DNA of 64,000 bases from positions 29,174,385 through 29,238,384 of the forward strand of contig JAZBQD010000017.1 of assembly GCA_036583965.1 (NCBI GenBank), in the 5' to 3' direction. The notes under the pieces were generated by a model. That model saw only the letters and a program-made list of their open reading frames with translations. It searched no databases and was not told the origin of the DNA. A program made the translations under genes and the position numbers. The stretch comes from Prunella strophiata (taxonomy: Eukaryota; Chordata; Aves; Passeriformes; Prunellidae). This document shows positions 39,546 to 52,725 of the stretch, in pieces (positions within the stretch are counted from its first letter, which is position 1; every line of letters begins with the position of its first letter).

Positions 39546-40950
39546 AAATGTGTATGCTGGCTGTGGACAGATGGCCATCTTCATCTTCCCTACTGCCACT
39601 GCAGAGCCAAGCTCATCCATTCTGCTCAGCACTGCAGCAGAATATCAGAGCACCCCACTCAGGCACTAAATCTCAGCAGAAGTGCAGGCACTGCCAGCAG
39701 CATGGAGCCACACCTGACTCTTCCCCATCACACTCCATGGGGGGTCCCAGTGGAATCTGCAGGTCTGTGGACAGAAAGATTCCACCACAGTTTTTCTCAG
39801 GAAAAAAAGGCAAGCAGGGTACTGTTCAGATCTCCAGCTTCTCAGTTTATACTGAGACCCCTGACATCCTCAGCAGCAGAGACCCCCAGTGCACTCAAGG
39901 GTGCAACACACCAGGTCAGGTGCCAAAAGAAATGCCTTTCTTTCCTGGGGGAGGAATCACTGTCACAAGAGCACACAAAAGAGAGACCAAAGCACTGATC
40001 TCCCTCACTTACAGAGTTATGTAGTTTGAGATATAGAAGGCCAGGGTGCTGTCCTGTGATCCCCAGCCCCTACAGCTTGTCACCTGATGCACATTGATGC
40101 ATGGGGAAGCAGGGGGAGCAGAATGACAATCACATTTAACCAGTTAAATTAAATACTGATGGATCAGCCAAGGGGCTGATACAGAGTTAAAACACACAGA
40201 GGCAACCTTCATCCTGCCTTCTCCTGGGCACATACCTGGAGAAGTTCAGTAGTTAAGAGAGTTTGTGAGGGGAAGTTTCACTTGCATCAAGTGGAAAGAA
40301 AACCCCTGTTTACAGTAGAAATGTTAGGGTATTTCCCCCCACAAATGATCACCTTGTTACAGCAATATGGAAACCCCAAAGAAATTCCCAGGAAAGGTAA
40401 TGCAAATGGAGACATCCAGCTAAAACCCACATAAACAGAGTAGAAGCTGATCTCTTAAAATTTCACACCTCTTCTTTCTTTTGGAACAGTCACATCATTT
40501 TGTTCTTTGCATTTTCAGCTCCAGCTCTCCAGAAAGATAGAAGCTGGTAGGAGACAGACACTGATAAAGGCTGTACTGGCAAAGTGTCAGGTAAAGGGAA
40601 ACCATTTTTACATTTCTGCTCTGACAAGAGAGGACAATATATTCTAGCCTGAAAGCTTAGATGGCAGAAGCAGCAGTGATTAATTGCTCTAATTAGGGCT
40701 CCAAATAGGAAAGAGTGAGTTTCCTGAGCTATTGCATGCTAAATTTCCTCGCTTCTATGAATAACTGTATTGCTCAGAGGAGATGGGCATCAGAGTGCAT
40801 CATCAGAACAAACATTTACCCACTTCAACCTAGAAATACCACCACAACCTCAACACAAATAACTAATGCAAAGAGACAACAGGCCATTTTGGCACCTGGG
40901 AGGCAGCATAACTATCCAGTTCCTCTGCTTCCCGAGATCATAAGTCAGAG
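39546..40950. other. Unique non-coding interval
   Basis: No gene or mobile element was recognised between the GT tract and the next CR1. Confidence 0.4.
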
Positions 40951-41462
40951 TCACAGAATGATGAAATAGCCGGGGTTGGAAGGGACCTTAAAGACCAACT
41001 ACTTCCAACACCCCTGCCGTGGACAGGGAGACCTTTTACTGGAGCAGGATGCTCAGAGCTCCATCCAACCTGGCCTCAAACACTTTGAGGTATCTGGCAG
41101 CCACAGCTGCTCTGTTTCAGTGCCTCACCACCCTTACAGTAAAGAATTTTCCCCTTATATTTAATCTAAACCTACTCTGTCTCAGTTAGAAGTAGTTTCT
41201 CCTTGCCCTGTTACTACATGTTCTTGGAAACATCTCTCCCCTTCTTTCTTTTAGGGTCCCTTCAGTTACTGAAAGGCCAAATTAGACCATCCTGAAGCTG
41301 CCTCTTCTCCAGGCTGAAAAATCCCAATTCTCTCAGCCTTCCCTTATAGGAGGGATGCTTCATTCCTCTGATCATCTTGGTGGCCTCCTCTGGACTTGCT
41401 CCAACAGGTCAATATCCTTTCTGCACTGGGACCCCAGAGCTGGATGCAGTATTCATGTACTC
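40951..41462 (-). mobile_element. CR1 LINE 3' fragment, antisense
   Basis: Starts with 'tcacagaatgatgaaat', the reverse complement of the CR1 3' terminus, then 'ggttggaagggacct', 'tccatccaacctggcctcaa', 'aaagaattttccccttatat', 'ccttgccctgttactacatg' and 'ctcttctccaggctgaa', all in the order of an inverted CR1 3' end. It runs out at 'ccagagctggatgcagtatt'. Less diverged than the copy at the start of the window. Confidence 0.93.
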
Positions 41463-41822
41463 AAATGCATGAAAATGGGTGAGCTCTTAGTCTACCACAC
41501 CACCACTTGCTGGTTTCAGTGAACTACGAATTTCTGCTGCCAACCAAAGCATTAACAGAAGATCTTTCTGGGATGGTATCTTAATCCTTATCTGTTCTTT
41601 ACTGATGTTTATACCCTTCCACCTCCACCTGCCTTTCAGCCACCCATGAATAAATGTCAGGTCCTGATTCTGACCACTTTGATGTGGACAAATGGAAATA
41701 AAATCACTACAGTCAATAGAATTACACAAAGAAAACTACCTCGTATCACCAGGAGAAAAGATCACATAAATGATGCTGACTGTCATCTTTGCAAAATGAA
41801 TTATGGGAAATTTGAGTACATT

Positions 41823-41826
<4 letters not shown>

Positions 41827-41859
<33 letters not shown>
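41827..41859. repeat. Poly(A) tract
   Basis: Thirty-three uninterrupted A residues. No recognisable retrocopy lies upstream, so it is treated as a simple repeat. Confidence 0.9.
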
Positions 41860-41860
<1 letters not shown>

Positions 41861-44800
41861 AAAACTGGAAAGTGTTTAGCAAAAAAATCCCACAACATTA
41901 TTGTTGGAATATATCCTACACAGCCCGGGAGTCAGCCAACTTTAGCAACACTCTTCTGTCATATGCAGGAAAAAGCTTTTGCTTCAACTGAGTCCAGCTG
42001 CTTCTTATTGACAATCAGATGTACTGGCACAGAGAACATCTAATCTGGATTGTGGCCATCCACAAGTAGCTAGAAGCACACAAATAATAATGGTTAATCA
42101 TTGCACACTGATTTATATGAGGCAGGCAGTGACATGCATATGTCCATTATTTTTCTTTCAGTCTTTGTTTGAACTCCTCACTTGCCTGGCTAATAAAACA
42201 CACTGAGGCCACCAGGAAAGGAGGAGCTTAGCATAGGTGCATGCCAGCAGCACTTCACATTCAGTAAGTACAGGGTTCCTTTCACTGCCTGTGCCTCTCA
42301 GAGGAGTTTCTACAGTGCTACATCACTAGAGAGGCTGCCATCAGGTCTGCAGAGGACTGCAGGCTGGTCTGAGAAATGTTCCTACTGGTGAAGCAAAGCA
42401 AAGCAGAGCAGAAATATGCAAAGCAAGCCTCACTGCTGATTGTACCCACTCATTTGTATGCTCAGCACTCTTCCAGTAATGAATCATCAGCCCAAGTTCT
42501 GCTCAGCTCATCATGGCTAGAAATGCTGCAATAGCATCAAACTGGGTGGGGGAACACAGATTCATCTCCAAATGACCAAGCAGAGGAGATAGTGGATGGC
42601 TATGAAGCTGGCAAAATTATACCTTTCTGATGTTGAAAGTGTCATAATATACAGGTATCCATGGCAGAGTTGAATAGAGGAGAGATGTGCCATGACAAGG
42701 TGTCTGCAGTGCATTGTGCATCAGTGGTGGAGCAAATGTTGTTCCCCTCTAGTCACAGTACTCTAGAATACAGCAAAATTACACAGCTATATCCACGTTT
42801 CCTTTAGTGAGGAAAACTTTTCATGTCAAGGTAGGGGAAAGCAGTGTATGCCACAGGGAAAGAACACTCCATCCCTTTCTAATCATCCAAACAATCTAGG
42901 GAAAAAACATAATATTTTAGACAAAATTCTTCATACATTCCCAGCCAGAAAGGCACACTCTGTTCCACATGTCTGCAGCACTTACCTTAACATGGTGCCT
43001 GGAAAGTGCACCCTGGTGAGCAACAGAAGGGAGCTATCAGTCCCATGGACACCTGAGACCAACTATGAACTTTTTCCTAGTGATCCCATCTCTGGAAAAA
43101 GATGCACCTGTGCCTGCCAAGAACAATGTGGAGATAACAGAGCAACACAGTAGGGTTTTTTCCAAGATTTTATTGTGAGAGAGTGGGGGAGTTTTTTTGT
43201 TAGCAGCTCAGTTTTGGTTACAGAGATTTATGCATCAGCTTAGCCAAGTGGAACAAAGCAGAGGGCTGGAAGAACTGGAGAGACACACCAACTCTCAGGT
43301 ACTGCCTTTTGCCAAAGCTGAACTCATGCAAAATATTCCCTGTCTTGGTATCCTTCAGGGAAATAGCAACAGGTGAACAAATCCCAAATGCAGAGGAAAT
43401 TAAAGATGCACTGATGCCATATATGATAAAGGGGAGACATGTCTAAGCACAATTTCAAAATTAAAAATCTAAAATCAATTTTGTAAGGTGACATTTCGAC
43501 ACAGAGCCATTTGTCTCCAGTGTCAGTGGTTCCCTCAGTTCCTAGAGGATCTTAGTACCTTCTTGTTTTAGAGGACTACATCAGGCCTTTCAAAGCTTTA
43601 CCATCAAAGAAATTTAGGATCCTTTATAAAGCCAGTCATGAGAGAACAAAGATTTCCTGTTTTGCCATGATCCACATACAGCAGAGCAGCAAGGGGAACA
43701 ATGGCAGGATCACATATGTCATCTTCAGAAACAAGGAAACATTAGACATGGATAAAGGGATGATTACATGGAGATAGAAGAGGAGGAAAGGAACTTGAAA
43801 AGGTGGATTTTTAGGAGAGCACAGGTAACATATATATCACAACAGCTTTATTCTATAAAAATACACAGACTGGCCATGCATCTCAGTCAATGATTGAAGA
43901 AGTATTTCCTTCCTCATGGATTGACCACGTGGCTCCTTAGACTATGTATGCTCCTTTTCCTTTATCTCAGTTCCAGAAATTGCTGCCTTTGCCATTTTTG
44001 CTGCTTGGCAGTATTGTGGAAGGAGGTAGCAGGTCTCCATACCATTACAACCAAGACAGATAGGGACAATAGGCCAATAGCTCTGCACAAACACATTAGC
44101 TCCAGGAATTAAGACACTTCCTTTTCCTGCTATATTGTTGCTAGGGAGCTCCTGAGGTTCCCCTGGATACCATGCAAGAGATAATAAAATGCTGTCATCT
44201 TTCTGAACTGAACAGTAACTGCTACCAACAGTTTCTCTTGTTTTCTCTCCTTTTTTTTTTTTTTGTTTGTTTGTTTGTTTACTCATTTGTCCCCAAAACC
44301 AAGGTACTGCCTAGGGTCGGTTTGGCATAGACAAAAGAACAATAAAACCATGTACATTTAGCCTTGCTTATTGTGCAGACACTGAAGCAACACTGAAGCT
44401 GCTGTGCCTGTCAGCAGCTTTGTCTGCACCTGCTGGGAGAGGCAGGGATGTGTTCAAGGCTGTGACCTAATGCTTACGTCGAGCCCAGCTCCTCATTACA
44501 TAACATAGCACTTCCAGGGTGCATCCACAGCACATCCTTGCCTCTTAGTCACTCTCCTAGCTTGCCTGAGGTATCTGCTTATGTGCACCTCAAAATGCAT
44601 GTAGCAAATTAGATTCTGAGTTGAAGCCAAAGAAATAAATACCTTCTTGTACACCACTGTGACCCATGTGTTGCCTGTGAGGATGCAGGCTGGGGAACAG
44701 CAGGTCTGAAGCAGAAGAAGAAATGTCAGATTGGCTGGAATCATGAAGTGAAGCCAGAAAGGGAAAAGTGCTCCATTCATACATCTGCCAGCAAAATTTA

Positions 44801-46014
44801 AAGAAGATGGTTTCATCTGTTGGATTTCCAAATGAGCCAAGATTCAAACATGCAGCATCACTGAAGTCCTGTTCGTGTATCTTTCAGCTTCCTGAAAATC
44901 TCATTGTTTCTCTATACCCCCAATATTTCTTGTTAAATCACATCACATCACAGATCCTATCTGCAGAATCTGCACGACTGAAAAAACTTCACAGCCAGAA
45001 CAGCAGGTGCAGACAGTCACTGTATCAGATCTAGCTGAGACCAGGTACCAGCAGTGATACATCATGTCAGCTTAAGCAATAATAAAAAAGTCTGCCCAAG
45101 GCTCTCAGTGGCCTAACACATCTCAGGTATAATAAAATCTCAGCAATATTAAAATTATTCTACTAGCCAGCTCCAAAACCTCCTTGATAATCATCCATTG
45201 TTGCTGGGGCCACCTACAGACATTTGGTGAAGGCAGATAAGCCCATCTCCAGCCTTCCAGTGAGAGGAATACTGCCTATTCTCAGCAGGTGCTGCTACTG
45301 GCGTCCCCAGTGAAAATTAATTTCCTGGCTCCCTTCAAGGAAAAGTGAACCTTGGAGTCCCTGAGATCAGACAGAAGATAGGTGGGGACCAAGGTAGTGT
45401 GACCTCTTATTCAATGCATTTTTCTAAATCAGAACAGAGATGCTGACTGATATTTGAGCATTTGTTTCCCTCTGCTTTTCATATGCTTTTCCTTCACCTG
45501 TGAGAGGAGTTCCTATGTTTCTCCTTTTGCAGCAACTTGCCCTGCAGAAGAATGACATCAGTCCCCACCTTGGGACTGCGCTGGCACGCAGAGCCCAGAC
45601 CTTGGAGCAGAAGTGGGATACAGCAGAAGGCTGTTTGCCCAGCTTCTGTCTATTAACTGCTGGCCACAGCACCACTGAGCTCCCACTGGTGCTCCAGAGG
45701 TGCAGGCTGGTTTGTCTGGTGCAGAAGGAAGGGAGTACCAGGTCAGAGATCCTGACCAGTCCTGAGCTGATGGTGCCTCTCAGCCATAAAAAGCGGCTGC
45801 TACACCAAGATCACACTGCAGCCAAGCTCAGCAGGGTGTGTGGGGTGGCAGCCTTCCTCCTCAGGGCCAGCAGGCAGACAGCAGCTCTGAGCTCTACAGG
45901 AGACCTGCTGCACTCAGGTCTGCCTCAGTCTCTGGCAGCGCATTCACCTGTTGAAAGACCCAGAGCAGCAGCTGGGATAAATTTCCCAAATTCAGCTCAA
46001 CAGTTATTCAAAAG
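41860..46014. other. Unique non-coding interval
   Basis: No gene was recognised. Poly(T) followed by (TTTG)n lies at 44251-44280. The open frame at 45500-46081 has no recognisable domain and runs into the CR1 that follows, so I treat it as chance. Confidence 0.4.
44251..44280. repeat. Poly(T)-(TTTG)n simple repeat
   Basis: A T14 run passes directly into TTTG tetranucleotides. Confidence 0.85.
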
Positions 46015-46375
46015 CCAAGGGAGATACTGGGAGGCAGTCTTGACTCCCTCAAAGGCAGAGAGGCTCTGCAGGGAGACCTAACAAATTGGAGGGCTGGGCA
46101 ATCACCAGCTGTGTGACATTTAACAAGGGAAGGTGCTGATTCTGCTCATGGGACAGGACAACCCTGCATGTATGGACAGATTAGGGAACAAGAGGCTGGA
46201 CAGCAGTGTCATGGAAAGGGCCCTGGGGGTCCTGGTCAATGGCAACCTGAATATGAGTGAGCAGTGCCCTGGCAGCCAGGATGGCCACTCATGTCCTGGG
46301 GGGCACCAGACACAGCATCACCAGCCAGGCAAGGGAGGGGATTGTCCTGCTCTGCTGTAACTCAGCACCAGCTCC
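46015..46375 (+). mobile_element. CR1 LINE internal fragment
   Basis: Sense fragment containing 'ggagggctgggcaatcacca', 'tttaacaagggaaggtgctg', 'gggacaggacaaccctgcat', 'gccctgggggtcctggtcaa' and 'cagcatcaccagccaggcaa', consecutive blocks of the CR1 3' coding region. Both ends are truncated: it stops at 'ctgctctgctgtaactcagc' without the 3' terminus, unusual for target-primed insertion, so a deletion is likely. Confidence 0.88.
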
Positions 46376-49300
46376 TCCTTCTTCCCTCCAGGCAGCTTCT
46401 GGGCAAGAGCATTTGTTCTCACCATAAGCCATACATACCCACAAATGGAAACTAAGCAAGGACACAAGCTACAGCAGGCCGAGATGGCTTATTTTGTCAC
46501 CACAGGTGCTCTGTGACACCCTGTGAGAGGGTCCATTCATACTGTATTCTGTCCCTTTAGGTTGTGGTCACCACATTGACAGCACTCTTAACCTGTAGGG
46601 GATGAATCAGCTCTGCCTCTTCCTAGGGCACCACAAGCAAGGGTGCAATAACCCATGCTTCACAAACCACACAGGCCCAGCAAAGCCTGGCTTTTCACAG
46701 GCCACAAGTTCAACTGTAAAGGATTATCTCCATAGAGAGACATGAATCCCCCATCCTTTGTGGCCTCCTTGTGCCCACCCTTTGTGGGTAATAACTAAAA
46801 AATGCAAAACCAAAAATTAAACCTGATGGCAATGTTCTGCATAAAAGATATGAAACTGGAAGTGGTGAATTATCTGCTACATTTCACCTCCTCTTCTCTT
46901 CACAGACCTTTAAATGACAAAATGTGATGTCAGTTCATCCATTTCTTCCTCAAACACCAGCTTCAGGGTTGTGATGAATGAAAAAAATTAATGTAAAGGA
47001 AAAAAAACTATTAACAAAAATATCTCCATAAATAACTGATTTTTTATGCTTCCCCACAGACCACCATTGACGAAAATGGCTCCTGAGAATACAACACTAA
47101 GAACTCCCTGCAGAGAAGGAAACCCAAGCCTTTGTAAGTGTTATTAACACTCATGTCAGGACTGCTCTGATCTTCTCTCTTTCTTTGTCACCCTCTGCCT
47201 TATACATCATCTCCCATCCTATTTGCTCAGCTAGGCACATCCTTGATCTGTATTTCTGAGATGATGCCACCTCACAAGGCCAGGAATAATCGGTAGTACA
47301 TACACAGCATAGCCTATCTTAAGCATGTGAGCTGGAAGCATGTATTCTGCAGTCATTAGACAGAGAAAAAGGCTCTTTCAAAGCACAAAGCAAGACAGGA
47401 GCCTAATTTAGCTGCACTGAATTGCCCTCTGGAAAAGAACAAGGTGCTTGATGATAAATCAGGAAGATAATCTCCCTAGATAGTTGAGGATTTACCAAAT
47501 ATACCCAAAATGATGTGGCACCCAAGCTCACAGGCCCAGGCACTGCACTGAGTGCAGAAGTGGAGCCTGGCTGTGCTGCACGAGGCTAAAGGGGAGCTCA
47601 CCCATGGGCTGGAGCACACCACTGCTCAGGCACAGCTGAAATCAAGAGGGGAGGGACACTTGCTGCCCTCGAAGCCCCAGTCCCAGGTGCCCAAACATGG
47701 ACAACTCCCTCAGCATTTTCATTTTCCTGAGCTCCAGCTCAGGGGAGGTCTGTGCTGCAGCACATGCCATCACACAGTGCCTGGAGATGAGCCCTACCAG
47801 CAGGCAAAGCACAGCCCTGCTCCTGCTCAGTGCCTGCTCAGAGGGTGGTTTCCATTACTGCCTGACCCCCGCGGGCAGGGAAGTGGAGTAATTCAGCTAC
47901 TTGGCTAAAAATAGAAGAAGAGACTTCCCTTTCTCCCTTTGGCCTGTTCAGTGAAAGCTCTCCACACTGATTTGAGCCACTTTAACTGTTGTCTGCCTCT
48001 TTCCTTCACTAGTCTTTTGCAGGTCTGATATTCTCTGTCCCTACATTTCATACCCAGTCTTCCTACCCCTTCTCTGCCATACCACTTCAGACTTTTTTGT
48101 CTTCTTCTGTTTTTGCAGCTGCATCCTTCCCCTGCAAGTTCCCTTTCCCCATCATTATTGGTACTGTCATGTTTAGGGCATCACAGAAGCAAACAGAAGG
48201 TTTATGAAACCATCATTGTGAGTACAGCCACATTGCTGCCTTGCCCCCTGATGGTGACAGCTGGCAGGAGTCAATGTCTGCTGCAGGCACCTGGGCTGGT
48301 GGATTCGAAGTTCTGGGCAGCCAGAGAGCAAACCAAGTGCCAAGAAATATGATCTTGATCCTTCACACAGCATCCACCCTCCTGTGACAGCACAGCAGCA
48401 TCAGGTTAGCAGCTGCCTGAGCACTGGGAGGAAGGCTGAGGGGATGGACTGAGGCATGTGGCAGCTTGGACCAAACTGAGACTCAGACTGTACAGTAGCT
48501 TATATGTACTATCTTTGTTTAAATTCTTGCATCTGCTCCACATAAAAGTTAATCCAAATGAGACCAGAATCTGGCTTTACTTTCCACGTGTCCCATGTGC
48601 TATTACATAATCCCTTCCAAAAGTATTCAATTGCACTTGTAAATACAGTGTCTGTGATACTAGAAAACTCCAGTGGTGTACCCTACTAAAATCCTTTGGC
48701 CAGCATCTACAGCTCCATGGAAAGACACAAAACTCCTGGGCATTAAGTTATTACCAAGTAAGCTGCTTGTAGGTTGTTTCTTTCCAGCCTCCAATGAAGC
48801 TGAAGGATAATCTCTGCCTGAAAGCATAGGACTGAATGTGCTGATTGCCTTCTTGAAACTCCTTTTTTGTATATTAAGAACACTGTTTTTGATCCTGATT
48901 ACAAAAGTTGTGGGCTAGATGCTAATAAGCAGTTGGGAAAGAAGTCATCAGAACAGTACATGCCCTTCTCACCAGCTCTGGCACAAACAAGTCATCATGG
49001 AATTTCACTGCCACTAGAGTGCCTAACATTAAGGCTTGTAGGTTGGAAGATACAGAATACTTCACCAGTCAGTATTCTGGTCTCAAAGCTGCCACATAAC
49101 ATTTATGTCAGATGTGGACTACTGACCACTTTTGTGGAAAGTAGTCCACACTTCTAATATTTTTCAAAACACAATATTGTCAGAACTGGGTAATAAAACA
49201 AACAAACAAACCAACCAACAAACCAAATAAAAGCAAGTTTATTATAGTAACATTGGCAGAATGGAATTATTCTACTTAAAATATAAATCACTGCATATTT

Positions 49301-51954
49301 ATTTTAGACCAATATGCCAGAATCTGTCCCACTTCTTTGCAAAAATTTCAGTGAAAAGTAGAATTTACATTAGATGAAGCAAAGCATCCCTGGTGCAGAA
49401 GATGCATAACTACATAGAAAATTTATTTCCCAAAGGAAAAAAAAATAGCCTACAACTTCTCATTAGGTAATTGCAGATACTGTTATGAGACATGAGTTAT
49501 CTACCCAGTGACTAAATGTCATTCATCCTTCCCAAAGGTAACTTAATAGATTTTACCACCTCCCAGGAGAAAATAAAAGGCTATTCCTGTGTGGTCTGTA
49601 TTGCTGACTCCCCAGCACAATTTCCTGGAGTCTCCCATACAAACTCTCCCTCATGCCTGATGACCATACACAGGCTGGTGCCTGGACTCATGGTAAACTG
49701 TAACTGTGTAGCAGGTTTTTACTGATTTTGGAAGGAAAAGGGTTTTCTGACAGAGGAGCAGTTGGCTGGCTTGCTTTTAGTTCTTGTGAGAATGAAGGCA
49801 AATAAAAGTAAAACTGAATTTGGTGTCCAGATGCCTTGTATTGTTCCAGAAAAGGTACGGTGCCAACAGCAACAAATTCTGGAGCAGCACATTCACAGTG
49901 ACAGTGGCAATCACAGACCGTGCCCAGGCCCTGTTTTATCATTTTTCTCTAACGCACTTCATCCTTTGCATCAGGTGGGACAGCCTGGGCAGCACAGGAA
50001 ACTAGTCAGACTGAAAAGGAGTCATGTCCTCTTCCAACTGGAAAATAGGTAAAATCCGATCAAGGCTTCTCTTGAGCAAGCAGAGCTTTTGCAAGGGATC
50101 AGGTACCAGGTGTCTGGGGGGAGAAATCTCTTCAGCTAGAAGAGAGCTACTGCATTAGAAGTGAGACAAAAGAGAATCCCAGCCAAGGCAAAGGAGACTG
50201 GAACATATTGGTAATGCAGCAAGGGTGTTCTTCGCTTTGGTCTTTGCAGCTGCTCTATGGTTACAAGATGATCATCTACAACCACCTTAGAGACAGCACA
50301 ATCTGCAAAACCTCAGGTGAAAGACTGAATTCTGCTTTGGGAAAGTTGTCAAATATTACTCCCAAGCTCTTACTTTAACGACTGAAAGCCTGAGTAAAAG
50401 ATTAAATTGGAGAAGGGCAGTTAATCCACACAAGACTTTTCTTTAGTTGAAACCAATCAAAACAACATGTTTTGGGAACTTGCAATGTCATACCTCCTGC
50501 ATAAAATAAGTATTTTTACTGACATACTTACAAATCCTGGGATTTTGTCAAGAGCTTAGATGTTTATTTTGTTATTCAGTTTAAGATTCAGGAATCATAC
50601 AGATACGGATTTTGGTCTCAACGTTTCTAGCACTTACGATGTACATGGGAATTTGGAAAGCTTCATAAATCCCTTTCCCTGCCTTCTTCCTGCCCCCAAC
50701 CTTCCACCTCCCCAAGAATAAAATATTAATAAAAGAAAAGAGGCCCACTATGATTTTTACATCTCTGTCATAATATTCAGATGCCACTTCAAGAATATTT
50801 TTTTTTGGAAAATTTATGAAAATTTTTTGCTACCACTAAAGTTGCATTCCTTGATAATAATCTAAGCTATTAAAATAGATTTTTCCTTTCAAGAAAAAGA
50901 CAAGCATTTCAATTAGCCTTTGAGAATTAGATAGAGATAATTTTCTCTAATTAACCATTCCAATTTCTTCCTAAATGACTTCCCCCAGTAAGTCAAAGAT
51001 ATTTCCCTTCTTAATTCTGCTACTACTGTGTCTAAAATAAGTCTACACTCAGTTTTACATTTCATTTTCTGCTACAGTGGATCTAATAAAGCACCTGATT
51101 TACAGAACAGAATGCACAGTGCTTAGGGGCTGCAGGGAGAGGTTGTCCAACCTGTTTGGTTTCAGAGAGTAATTAAAATTCACCCTCTCTCCAGCTCACA
51201 GCAAATAAGAGACATTTTGCAAGCTTGCTTCCCAAAGGTCAGCAAAGATGGCTGTGACTGGAAGAAGAAGATGCTTGAGGAGATGTGCTCTGAGGATCTG
51301 TGATTAAGAGCTGGGAAAGAGTGGGAAGTGCTGGTGCTCACACAAGGTGACCTGCTGCTTGGTGCTGCAGGGGTGGCCACAGTGGGCAGAATGGGGCCAG
51401 GGAAAGGACACATGCCCTGTGTGACAACAAGGGGCACAGACTTCCACTGGGGAGGGACATCTGGGGGTGGTGAGGGCAGTCCTGGAGTGGAAGAAATCAC
51501 TACTGTCACACCTCAGAACAAGACTCACCATTGAACTATGCAGCAGCATAAACACAAAATGGGAAAACGTTTTTTTATCAACAAAACTTAGCTGTCAGAA
51601 GTATCAAGAACAGGATTTTAGGTGAATTGCCAATTTGTCTCCAAATATTATCTCCTATTATATCCTTGATCAGAAAAACATTTGTCACTAGTCACAGTCC
51701 AAGACTGGATACTGGAGCTGGGTGATCTGTGGTCTCTGGTCCCAGTCAAGCATTTCCTCCATTTCATTTATAGACTTCTCCAGAAAAAAGGGAGATCCTA
51801 GTCTCAGGGGGAAGATAATCTCTCTTATCTTTTGAAGTAGAGATTTCCAATATCCTGTGAATCATGAAAATGCTTTAATCATTCAGTATCATACATATTC
51901 CCCCCCAAACAGGCCTGCCATGTTTCTCCTCATGGAGGGTTTTCTAGGACAGAA
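46376..51954. other. Unique non-coding interval
   Basis: No gene was recognised. A (AAAC)n-like tract lies at 49197-49228. A moderately GC-rich part at 47520-47890 and another at 51240-51530 show no identifiable coding or repeat content. Confidence 0.4.
49197..49228. repeat. (AAAC)n-like simple repeat
   Basis: AAAC/ACCA tetranucleotide run with a few substitutions. Confidence 0.75.
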
Positions 51955-52283
51955 ATCATGTCCATGCATGGAGAGAAACTTTTTATAAAGGCATGCAGTG
52001 ATAGGATAATGGGGGATGGTTTAAAATTAAAAGATGAGAATTTAGATTATATATTAGAAAGAAATTCTTCCCTATGAGGCTGCTAAGGCACTGGAACAGG
52101 CTGCCCAGAGAAGCTGTGGATGCCCCATCCCTGGAAGTGTTCACAGGCACGTTGGATGGGGCTTTGAAATATGTGGTCTAGTGGAAGTTGTCCCTGCCCA
52201 TGGTGGGGGATTTGGAACTGGGTAATGTTTAAGGTCCCTTCCAACCCACACCATTCAAATAGAAGTGATTCTATGATTCTGTG
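51955..52283 (+). mobile_element. CR1 LINE 3' end with terminal octamer
   Basis: From 'actttttataaaggcatgca' through 'aagaaattcttccctatgag', 'ggaacaggctgcccagagaa', 'gatgccccatccctggaagt' and 'aaggtcccttccaacccaca' to the terminal 'gattctatgattctgtg'. This is a short, strongly 5'-truncated insertion and the best preserved CR1 in the window. Confidence 0.95.
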
Positions 52284-52695
52284 TCCAGCTCACTGCACAG
52301 AACAGGTCCCATCACAGACAAGATTGTGCAATGAGTCCCTGGGATCCTGAGTGACTTCCTCTGCATTGTGTACAAAAGGTTCAACACATCCATTTCAGTG
52401 TGTAGCAAATACAGCACTTTCATAGAGCAAACCAGTTCCTCTGCAGTGCTCCAACTCAGAATTTCTGCATAACAACTCTGATCAGGACATTGAACATCTG
52501 GAATTACAGGCAAACATCCAAATATGGCAGCTTTAAACCAAACATCATTTTCAGCATAGATGGTATATGTGAAAGAGCTGGAAGCATAACAGTTTTATGA
52601 GCCCAGAGCCAGCCAATCCTGTCAGAACTGAAATCTCCTACTCACTCATTATAAAATCAGCTTTTTTTACAACAGAAAGCAAGTATTTTTGGCTC

Positions 52696-52725
52696 TTTTT
52701 TTTTTTCAGATTTTTTTTTTTTTTT
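52696..52725. repeat. T-rich simple repeat
   Basis: Two T-runs separated by 'cagat'. Confidence 0.8.

Noticed and set aside
39440..40024. Frames reading (VC)n followed by about 150 residues
   Set aside because: The start is the GT microsatellite; the remainder has two overlapping open frames of equal quality and no domain.
45500..46081. 193-codon plus-strand frame
   Set aside because: No recognisable domain, and the C-terminal part is CR1 sequence. Best explained as chance in GC-moderate DNA.
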